Assembly (NCBI GenBank): GCA_012510755.1
Contig: JAAZHL010000362.1
Coordinates: forward strand, 1-6,333
From: Leucobacter sp.
GTDB lineage: Bacteria; Actinomycetota; Actinomycetes; Actinomycetales; Microbacteriaceae
Direction of reading: 5' to 3'
DNA length: 6,333 nt
Shown piece by piece: positions 1-5,115 of the stretch (positions are counted from its first letter, which is position 1; each line of letters starts with the position of its first letter). Below the pieces are notes generated by a model. It saw nothing but the letters and a program-made list of their open reading frames with translations, did no database searches and was not told where the DNA came from. A program made the position numbers and the translations under genes.

Positions 1-101
1 AAGAGAAGATTCTCGTGAAGCTTGGTGTGAAAGGTGACCCAAACGCGACAGAAACCGAAGCCACCGGCGTCGCTGACACCGATGCGCGTATCGGGGCCTA
101 A
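1..101 (+). CDS. recA: RecA recombinase, C-terminal end only (partial)
   Basis: The frame entering from the left edge reads 32 residues, beginning EKILVKLGV, and ends at TAA 99-101. EKIL.KLGV is the last ordered piece of the RecA C-terminal domain. It is followed by an acidic, poorly conserved tail (GDPNATETEA, then DTDARIGA), as RecA proteins usually have. RecA is the ATP-dependent strand-exchange protein of homologous recombination and the co-protease for LexA in the SOS response. Nearly all of the protein, including the Walker motifs, lies outside the window, so the call rests on this short tail plus recX immediately downstream, which is its classic partner. recX begins 18 bp after the stop, so the two are probably co-transcribed. 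Confidence 0.85.
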   Translation, partial: EKILVKLGVKGDPNATETEATGVADTDARIGA

Positions 102-119
102 CAGAGAGCTGCGGCAACG

Positions 120-848
120 ATGGTAGTGCGATTTCTTCCGGTGGCTCGTGACACCGCGGCGTCTGCGCCGCAGCGTGATCGCGCAGATTTGGCCGAGGTC
201 ATCGAGCTGAGGTCTCGGCTGAATCAAGACCGGCCGGATCAAGACCGGCTGGATCAAGACCGGCTGGATCCAGATCGATTGTCTGTCGCCCGCGCTGAGC
301 TCAGCGATATTGAAGAGGCCATTTCAGATGACAAGGCAACGTCAGCTGATATCTCGCATGAGCGCGTGTCGTCGGCAGAATCAGATGCGGTTCGCCTGCT
401 CGCGAGACGCGCTCGCTCAAGCGGAGAACTGCGGCGCGAACTGCAGGCACTAGGTCACAGTTCGGTTGAGGTCGATGGGGTCATATTCAGGTGCGAAGCA
501 AATCTTTATCTTGATGACCTCGGCCTTGCTCGTGTGCTGACTGAGAATCTGCGCGATCGCAAACGTGCGAGCCGTTCGCAAATTCGCATGAAGCTTCGAG
601 AACGCTTGTTGCCCGACGGCGTGATCGAAGAAGCGCTCGGTGAGTTGGACGAAGACGAAGAGCACGAGTTGTTGCGGCAAGTCGCGGTTGACCGCGCGAA
701 GAAGATGTCAGGGCTCGACCGGCAGACAGCCGAACGACGTCTGCTCGGATTTCTTGCCCGCAGAGGCTGGTCTGGTGAGCGCGCATACCGTGTGGCACGT
801 GAGGCACTCGACAGCAGTGCTGCCCGAGGCACCGTACGCTTTCGCTGA
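120..848 (+). CDS. recX: Regulatory protein RecX
   Basis: RecX binds RecA filaments and modulates, usually inhibits, their extension and ATPase activity in the cytoplasm. The 242-residue product has two parts. Residues 1 to about 88 are low-complexity, charged and probably disordered, with a pentapeptide repeat (residues 35-54, N/D-Q-D-R-L/P type). Residues about 89-235 carry the helical RecX repeats: DAVRLLARRARSSGELRREL, then LYLDDLGLARVLTENLRD with SQIRMKLRERLLPDGVIEEAL, then a third repeat with ERRLLGFLARRGWSGERAY. Family members are often about 150-200 residues, so the N-terminal extension accounts for the excess. The ATG at 120 is preferred because its MVVRFLP opening resembles other actinobacterial RecX starts. 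The purine stretch AGAGAG at 103-108 is a weak, distant ribosome site, so coupling to recA is likely. A GTG at 366 would give a 160-residue core-only protein and cannot be excluded. Confidence 0.93.
   Translation: MVVRFLPVARDTAASAPQRDRADLAEVIELRSRLNQDRPDQDRLDQDRLDPDRLSVARAELSDIEEAISDDKATSADISHERVSSAESDAVRLLARRARSSGELRRELQALGHSSVEVDGVIFRCEANLYLDDLGLARVLTENLRDRKRASRSQIRMKLRERLLPDGVIEEALGELDEDEEHELLRQVAVDRAKKMSGLDRQTAERRLLGFLARRGWSGERAYRVAREALDSSAARGTVRFR
223..282 (+). repeat. 15-bp tandem repeat inside recX (about 4 units)
   Basis: Units start at 223, 238, 253 and 268. The second and third are identical (ATCAAGACCGGCTGG), the first differs by one base (GGCCGG for GGCTGG), and the fourth has diverged (ATCCAGATCGATTGT). 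The unit length is a multiple of three, so copy number can change without breaking the frame. It encodes repeated DQDRL-type pentapeptides at RecX residues 35-54, outside the conserved domain. Confidence 0.9.
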
Positions 849-908
849 ACAAGACGCAAGACGGTCAACGAAATGTTCTGCCGAGGTGACCAGCCACACG
901 GTATGGTT

Positions 909-968
909 GCAGCCAGCAGCCAGCAGCCAGCAGCCAGCAGCCAGCAGCCAGCAGCCAGCAGCCAGCAG
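909..968. repeat. Tandem array of 7-bp unit AGCCAGC, 8 full copies
   Basis: Eight perfect, uninterrupted copies of AGCCAGC run from 911 to 966. The final two bases of a unit precede them (GC, 909-910) and the first two follow (AG, 967-968), giving 60 bp of exact period 7. The array lies between recX and miaB and ends about 38 bp before the miaB -10 element. The unit is not a multiple of three, which fits a non-coding location. Perfect copies of such a short unit suggest recent expansion and likely length variation by replication slippage. The last CAGCCA (959-964) can pair with TGGCTG (977-982) around a 12-nt loop, but no role can be assigned. Confidence 0.95.
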
Positions 969-1006
969 TGCGGTGGTGGCTGAGAAGCGTGTGCAGAGAG
1001 CGTCGG

Positions 1007-1018
1007 TAGAATCAGATC
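1007..1018 (+). promoter_or_regulatory. Probable leaderless promoter -10 element of miaB
   Basis: TAGAAT (1007-1012) fits the actinobacterial -10 consensus TANNNT and is followed by 6 nt (CAGATC) and then the ATG at 1019. Transcription would start at or next to the A of the start codon, giving a leaderless mRNA. No Shine-Dalgarno sequence lies in the 15 bases before the ATG, which agrees. No convincing -35 hexamer is seen at 16-19 bp spacing, which is common for actinobacterial promoters. Confidence 0.55.
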
Positions 1019-2554
1019 ATGCTTTCAGCTGAAGCCACCATCATCACTCCTTCACCCGCCGCTCAGCGAGCCGACGGATCTGCACGCAGTTACACGGTTC
1101 GCACACTTGGGTGTCAGATGAACGTGCACGACTCCGAGCGGTTATCGGGTTCACTTGAGGCTGCAGGGTATGTGCGGTCTGAAGACCCCGCACAGGCAGA
1201 TGTCGTGGTAATCAACACGTGTGCAGTGCGCGAGAACGCCGCGAATAAGCTCTACGGAAATCTCGGGCAGCTGGCTAGCGTCAAGCGAGAACGCGAAGGC
1301 ATGCAGATCGCTGTTGGGGGTTGTTTAGCACAGAAAGATCAGGGCACCATCGTCGAGAAGGCGCCGTGGGTTGACGTGGTGTTTGGTACTCACAACATGG
1401 GGTCATTGCCGACCCTGCTCGAGCGCGCACGGCACAATGCCGAGGCGCAAGTTGAGATTCTTGAGTCGCTCGAGGTGTTTCCCTCAACGCTCCCGACAAA
1501 GCGCGACTCGGCATCGAGCGGTTGGGTATCGATTTCGGTCGGCTGCAATAACACCTGCACGTTCTGCATCGTGCCAGCACTTCGTGGCAAGGAGAAAGAC
1601 CGGCGACCTGGTGATGTGCTGGCCGAAGTGCAGGCGCTTGTGGACGACGGTGCAATCGAGGTCACGCTGCTAGGCCAGAACGTGAATACCTACGGGGTCG
1701 AGTTCGGCGACCGGCATGCCTTCGCGAAGCTCTTGCGTGCCATGGGTGACATTGACGGACTTGAGCGTGTTCGCTTTACGAGTCCGCATCCGGCCGCGTT
1801 CACCGACGATGTGATTGATGCCATGGCTGAGACGCACAATGTGATGCCCACTCTGCATATGCCGCTGCAGTCGGGTTCTGATTCAGTGCTGAAAGCCATG
1901 CGGCGCTCATACCGCTCGAAGAAATACTTGGGCATTCTCGACGCGGTGCGCGAACGTATTCCGCACGCTGCAATCACCACCGACATTATCGTTGGATTTC
2001 CAGGTGAAACTGATGAAGACTTCGAAGACACCATGCGAGTGGTTGAGCAGTCACGCTTTCAGAGCGCCTTCACTTTTCAGTACTCGATTCGCCCCGGCAC
2101 GCCTGCGGCCACCATGCCCGACCAAGTTCCCAAGGCAGTCGTGCAAGAACGCTATGAACGATTGATGGCACTGCAAGACCGCGTTTCGTATGAAGAGAAC
2201 GAAGCGCAGGTCGGGCGCCTCGTGAATGTGCTTGTCTCGGTTGACGAGGGCAAGAAAGACTCCGCGACGCGGCGAATGTCGGGTCGCGCAGAAGACAATC
2301 GCTTAGTGCACTTTGCGCTGCCAGACGGCGCTGCAGAGCCCCGCCCGGGCGACGTGGTGACCACACGTGTGACATCGGCTGCGCCATATTTCTTGATTGC
2401 AGACGACACTGCCGCATATGCGGTGCGGCGTACTCGTGCGGGTGATGCGTGGGATCGGCGACAGGCAGAGAGCTGTGGCGTGCCCGCACCCGCAAACCTC
2501 GGCAGCGGGCCAGCCTCGGTGGGGTTGGGAATGCCAACCATTCGGTCACTGTGA
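1019..2554 (+). CDS. miaB: tRNA-2-methylthio-N6-dimethylallyladenosine synthase MiaB
   Basis: MiaB is a radical-SAM methylthiotransferase that converts i6A37 to ms2i6A37 in tRNAs reading UNN codons. It uses two [4Fe-4S] clusters. The 511-residue product shows the full architecture. The N-terminal MTTase domain (about residues 24-140) has cluster cysteines C32 (TLGCQMN), C68 (INTCAVRE) and C102 (GGCLAQ). The radical-SAM domain has the CxxxCxxC motif C176, C180, C183 (GCNNTCTFCIVPALRGKE). A TRAM RNA-binding domain spans about residues 391-463, followed by a tail of about 48 residues ending GLGMPTIRSL, longer than in E. coli MiaB but usual for actinobacteria. All six cysteines are present, so the enzyme should be active. 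The ATG at 1019 is supported by the -10 hexamer 6 nt upstream; about 22 residues precede the conserved YTVRTLGCQMN. It overlaps miaA, which makes the i6A substrate. Confidence 0.97.
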   Translation: MLSAEATIITPSPAAQRADGSARSYTVRTLGCQMNVHDSERLSGSLEAAGYVRSEDPAQADVVVINTCAVRENAANKLYGNLGQLASVKREREGMQIAVGGCLAQKDQGTIVEKAPWVDVVFGTHNMGSLPTLLERARHNAEAQVEILESLEVFPSTLPTKRDSASSGWVSISVGCNNTCTFCIVPALRGKEKDRRPGDVLAEVQALVDDGAIEVTLLGQNVNTYGVEFGDRHAFAKLLRAMGDIDGLERVRFTSPHPAAFTDDVIDAMAETHNVMPTLHMPLQSGSDSVLKAMRRSYRSKKYLGILDAVRERIPHAAITTDIIVGFPGETDEDFEDTMRVVEQSRFQSAFTFQYSIRPGTPAATMPDQVPKAVVQERYERLMALQDRVSYEENEAQVGRLVNVLVSVDEGKKDSATRRMSGRAEDNRLVHFALPDGAAEPRPGDVVTTRVTSAAPYFLIADDTAAYAVRRTRAGDAWDRRQAESCGVPAPANLGSGPASVGLGMPTIRSL

Positions 2555-3477
2555 CGGCTTCCCATCTTTGGGTGATTGTCGGGGCCACGGGTACCGGCAA
2601 GACGAGCCTGTCGCTCGACCTTGCTGACAAGCTTCGCGGCCTGGGCAGAAACGCAGAGATTGTGAACGCCGATGCCATGCAGTTGTATCAAGGCATGGAG
2701 ATCGGCACCGCGAAGCTGCCCGAGTCAGAGCGTCGCGGCATCGCACACCATCTCTTTGATGAGTTAGCGGTCACGGACGAAGCGACAGTGGCCTGGTACC
2801 AGCCACGTGTGCGTCACACGATCGACGAGATTCAACAGCGCGGCAATGATGCAATTCTTGTCGGGGGCTCGGGCCTCTATGTGTCGAGCGCCATTTATGA
2901 CTTTCGGTTCGCCCCACGTGATGAGCAACTTCGGGCCGAACTCGAGCGTGAAGCGGCAGCAGACGGTACTGCGGCACTCGTCGAGCGACTGCGAGCGCTC
3001 GATGCTGCGGCCGCTGCGAAGGTTGACGTGCGAAACCCACGCCGAGTCGTGCGCGCTCTCGAGGTCGCCATGCTTGGCGCAGAAGTGCAAGCTTCTTTGC
3101 CCGAAACGCCAGAGTTTGTTTCGCAAGCAACAAGCATCATCGGTGTGCACCTCGACCGTGCTGCGCTGGTGGCTCGGCTTGACGCGAGAGTTGAACACAT
3201 GTGGGCCGACGGCTTGCTCGATGAAGTGAGAGAACTTCTCGCGGCAGGCCTCGAGCGGGGGAAGACGGCGAGCCGTGCGATCGGCTATGCGCAGGCGCTG
3301 CGCCAGCTGCGAGGTGAGCTCACTGAACGTGAGGCGATCGAAGAGACACAGGCGCTGACACGTCGATATGCGCGGCGGCAGGTGAGCTGGTTTAAGCGCT
3401 ATCCCGAGGTGCAATGGTTGCAGGCTCCAGACCCAGATCAGATCGAAATTGCGCGGGAAGTGGCCAGCCAACCGTAA
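2551..3477 (+). CDS. miaA: tRNA dimethylallyltransferase MiaA
   Basis: MiaA transfers the dimethylallyl group from DMAPP to N6 of A37 in tRNA, giving the i6A that MiaB then thiomethylates. Numbered from GTG 2551, the protein has 308 residues, close to the family norm of about 300-315. Visible motifs are the P-loop GATGTGKT (residues 11-18), NADAMQLYQGMEIGTAKL with the substrate-binding aspartate, HHLFDE, the ILVGGSGLY motif, RRVVRALEV in the DMAPP/tRNA region, and the C-terminal RYARRQVSWFKR. An ATG at 2449 would add 34 residues (RELWRARTRKPRQRA and so on) with no family resemblance, read out of frame through the miaB tail. GTG 2551 places MTASHLWVIVGATG at the N-terminus, as in homologues. 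It overlaps the miaB stop as GTGA, so translation is probably coupled. The stop is TAA 3475-3477. Confidence 0.95.
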   Translation: MTASHLWVIVGATGTGKTSLSLDLADKLRGLGRNAEIVNADAMQLYQGMEIGTAKLPESERRGIAHHLFDELAVTDEATVAWYQPRVRHTIDEIQQRGNDAILVGGSGLYVSSAIYDFRFAPRDEQLRAELEREAAADGTAALVERLRALDAAAAAKVDVRNPRRVVRALEVAMLGAEVQASLPETPEFVSQATSIIGVHLDRAALVARLDARVEHMWADGLLDEVRELLAAGLERGKTASRAIGYAQALRQLRGELTEREAIEETQALTRRYARRQVSWFKRYPEVQWLQAPDPDQIEIAREVASQP

Positions 3478-3486
3478 ACTGGTCAG
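3475..3486 (+). promoter_or_regulatory. Probable leaderless promoter -10 element of dapF
   Basis: TAAACT (3475-3480) matches TANNNT and includes the miaA stop codon as its first three bases. It is followed by 6 nt (GGTCAG) and the GTG start of dapF at 3487. This is the same geometry as at miaB and predicts a transcript beginning at the start codon. There is no strong Shine-Dalgarno sequence. TTGCGC at 3449-3454 is a possible -35, but its 20-bp spacing is long. dapF could also be read through from miaB-miaA. Confidence 0.5.
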
Positions 3487-4365
3487 GTGACGGTACTCGA
3501 ATTCATTAAAGGCCAGGGCACCGGCAACGATTTTGTGCTGCTGCATGACCATGATGGTCAACTCAATCTCACGGCTGACTTGGTGCGTTTTCTGTGCGAC
3601 CGACGGTTTGGTGTGGGCGCCGATGGTGTCATTCGCATTGTGCGCTCGCGTGCGATTGCCGAGGGTGCGGCTGTGCTCGCCGAAGAGCCGCAGGCTGAGT
3701 GGTTCATGGACTATCACAACGCAGATGGCAGCATCGGTGCGATGTGCGGCAATGGCATTCGCGTGTTCGCACACTGTCTCATCAGTGATGGCTTGGTGGC
3801 CCCTGAGCGGCGTGAGACGATGCCATTTGGCACGCGATCAGGCGTCAAAGATGTGCTCGCGGGTGTGTCGGGCTACACGGTTGACTTGGGGCGTTGGCGG
3901 CTCGGCGGTGAGCATCTCGTGAACGCGCGAGGGTTGCATGTCTCGCGCCCGGGCCTCGGTATTGAGCTTGGCAACCACCATGTCGTGACGGTGCTGGCTG
4001 ATGACGCGAAGCTCGCTGCGCTTGACTTGAATCACGTTCCAGAGATTGGGCCAGAGCCCGAACAGGCCGCAAATGTTGAGTTTGTGGTGGCTGAAGAGCC
4101 GCTGTTGCAAGACGGTGTCGGGCGTATTCGCATGCGTGTGCATGAACGAGGATCAGGCGAAACCCTCTCGTGCGGCACCGGTGCGGCCGCGGCGGCCTTG
4201 GCGTTTCGCCATTGGGGAGGGCCGCAGATGCCAAATAGTTGGAGTGTGACGGTGCCTGGTGGCCGGCTCGGGGTGCGCATGTACGCCACGGAAGAGGGCG
4301 AGCACGTGTCGTTGAGTGGCCCCGCAGAAGTGGTGTTTCGTGGCAGCATCGAGGTGCCAGCCTAA
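3487..4365 (+). CDS. dapF: Diaminopimelate epimerase DapF
   Basis: DapF interconverts LL- and meso-diaminopimelate without PLP, supplying lysine and, in many bacteria, the peptidoglycan cross-linking residue. It acts in the cytoplasm. The 292-residue product starts with KGQGTGNDFVLLHD (residues 8-21). It carries the two catalytic cysteines C87 (ADGSIGAMCGNGIR) and C229 (ERGSGETLSCGTGAAAAA), with E220-R221 matching the E. coli E208-R209 pair and H165 matching H159. The length is slightly above the usual 270-290; residues about 53-70 (RSRAIAEGAAVLAEEPQ) form an insertion common in actinobacterial versions. One oddity is that the loop normally written GNPH reads GNHH here (162-165). The GTG at 3487 lies 9 bp after the miaA stop and only 7 residues before the first conserved motif. 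It converges on the methyltransferase gene with a 43-bp gap. Confidence 0.96.
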   Translation: MTVLEFIKGQGTGNDFVLLHDHDGQLNLTADLVRFLCDRRFGVGADGVIRIVRSRAIAEGAAVLAEEPQAEWFMDYHNADGSIGAMCGNGIRVFAHCLISDGLVAPERRETMPFGTRSGVKDVLAGVSGYTVDLGRWRLGGEHLVNARGLHVSRPGLGIELGNHHVVTVLADDAKLAALDLNHVPEIGPEPEQAANVEFVVAEEPLLQDGVGRIRMRVHERGSGETLSCGTGAAAAALAFRHWGGPQMPNSWSVTVPGGRLGVRMYATEEGEHVSLSGPAEVVFRGSIEVPA

Positions 4366-4408
4366 CCGTGAGGTAGTGGTTGGTGCGCGAAGAATCGCAG
4401 TTCAGCGA

Positions 4409-5038
4409 CTAGCTTGTTGCTGGCCTGTGCACCGCTATCACGTGAAACCCCTTGTCGCGGGCGAGGCGGGACACGTCACATTCGGTGAACGTTTCGCTGA
4501 TCCACTTCTGCAATGAATCTGCGCCCAGGTGCTTCGCCACCACGAGATATGCGCTCGCACCCTCGGCCAGCCGGGGTAACCACAGGGACAGCATTTCGTG
4601 CAGCACTTGCTTGCCCACACGAATTGGCGGGTTCGAGAGGATCAAGCCAAACCTCACGTCACCGGGCACTTCTTCGGGCGCTGCCACTCGCACTCGCGAC
4701 AAGCCCAGCCTGCGTGCGTTCTCTGCGGTCAGTTCGCGCGCACGCGGGTTCACTTCTACTGCCCACACGTCGCGCTCTGGTCTCGCGAGGGCTGCCGAAA
4801 GGGCGATTGGCCCCCACCCGCAGCCCAGATCGAGCACGGGCTGGTGCGTCGCGTCGTCTGAAATGATGCCTTGGTCAGCCAGCGTGCGCAGCAGTACTTC
4901 GGTGCCATGATCAAGCCGCTCGGGGCTAAATACGCCGCTGGCGGTGATGACCTGCCTGGGCTCGCCGCCAAGCCGAATGCTGATTTCGCGCGGCTTGAGG
5001 TCGCTCTTGGGCGATTCGCTGAAGTAGTGCTCACTCAC
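4409..5038 (-). CDS. Class I SAM-dependent methyltransferase, YbxB/RsmC-like (MTS domain)
   Basis: This is probably an RNA or protein methyltransferase; the family includes the rRNA guanine-N2 enzymes RsmC and RlmG, but the substrate here is unknown. From GTG 5038 it has 209 residues and opens with SEHYFSESP, then ITASGVFSPERLDHGTEVLL, both resembling Bacillus YbxB. SAM motif I is LDLGCGWGPI (residues 69-78), the acidic ribose-binding residue is E95 (VWAVEVNP), and the catalytic motif is SNPPIRVGK (NPP at 136-138), typical of purine amino-group methylation. It matches a single MTS domain and lacks the N-terminal pseudo-domain of the roughly 340-residue E. coli RsmC. An upstream ATG at 5143 would give 244 residues but overlaps hflX by 28 bp and adds an unconserved Cys-rich stretch. 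GTG 5038 is preferred and has a -10-like hexamer 6 nt upstream. Confidence 0.88.
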   Translation of the reverse strand: MSEHYFSESPKSDLKPREISIRLGGEPRQVITASGVFSPERLDHGTEVLLRTLADQGIISDDATHQPVLDLGCGWGPIALSAALARPERDVWAVEVNPRARELTAENARRLGLSRVRVAAPEEVPGDVRFGLILSNPPIRVGKQVLHEMLSLWLPRLAEGASAYLVVAKHLGADSLQKWISETFTECDVSRLARDKGFHVIAVHRPATS

Positions 5039-5072
5039 CTCACAAGTATCGCAGTGCTGCGCTGTGGGTGAA
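5039..5072 (-). promoter_or_regulatory. Probable promoter of the methyltransferase gene (leaderless)
   Basis: Read on the minus strand, GATACT (5050-5045) is preceded by TGC, an extended -10 arrangement, and followed by 6 nt (TGTGAG) and the GTG start at 5038. TTCACC (5072-5067) sits 16 bp further upstream and matches four of six bases of the -35 consensus. The first base of the -10 is G rather than T, so the site is weaker than those at miaB and dapF. Confidence 0.45.
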
Positions 5073-5100
5073 CACTCTCGCGAGTTGCCGCGGTCGAACG

Positions 5101-5115
5101 TACACTGGGGGTCAG
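5101..5115 (+). promoter_or_regulatory. Possible -10 element of hflX
   Basis: TACACT (5101-5106) matches TANNNT and lies 9 nt before the hflX ATG. The transcript would have a leader of only 2-3 nt if initiation follows the usual 6-7 nt spacing. The intervening GGGGG (5107-5111) could act as a weak ribosome site if transcription begins further upstream. No -35 hexamer is evident. The 77-bp gap to the divergent methyltransferase must hold both promoters. Confidence 0.35.

Larger units (their letters stand above)
849..1018. other. recX-miaB intergenic region
   Basis: This 170-bp gap contains no gene I can support. From left to right it holds about 60 bp of unremarkable sequence after the recX stop, the 60-bp heptamer array (909-968), and about 50 bp with the presumed miaB promoter. 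An imperfect inverted repeat around the recX stop (844-851 with 874-881) is not followed by a T tract, so I do not call it a terminator. Transcription from recA-recX may therefore run on into miaB. Confidence 0.7.

Noticed and set aside
844..881. Inverted repeat GCTGAACA / TGTTCTGC around the recX stop, as a terminator or operator
   Set aside because: It has one mismatch, a loop of 22 nt and no following T tract, so it is too weak for an intrinsic terminator and does not have LexA-box spacing.
909..968. CRISPR array
   Set aside because: The repeats are 7 bp, directly abutting, without spacers, and no cas gene is nearby.
909..982. Chi-like recombination signals in the heptamer array (GCTGG on the minus strand)
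   Set aside because: The E. coli Chi octamer GCTGGTGG is not present, and no such signal is established for this lineage.
640..1032. A plus-strand frame overlapping the recX end, the heptamer array and the miaB start, encoding SQQPAAS repeats
   Set aside because: It is out of frame with recX over its first half and gains its length from the stop-free repeat; no family resemblance and no initiation signal.
2764..3774. A 336-codon open frame on the minus strand opposite miaA and dapF
   Set aside because: It lies antisense to two well-supported genes, shows no recognisable domain, and is of a composition (His, Arg, Cys-rich) expected from the complement of GC-rich coding sequence.
4362..4383. 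Hairpin CTAACC / GGTTGG between the convergent dapF and methyltransferase genes as a shared terminator
   Set aside because: The stem is only 6 bp with a G-T pair, has a 10-nt loop and no T tract on either strand.
5094..5109. SOS (LexA) box upstream of hflX, suggested by TCGAAC
   Set aside because: Only one half-site is present; the expected GTTCGA four bases later is absent.
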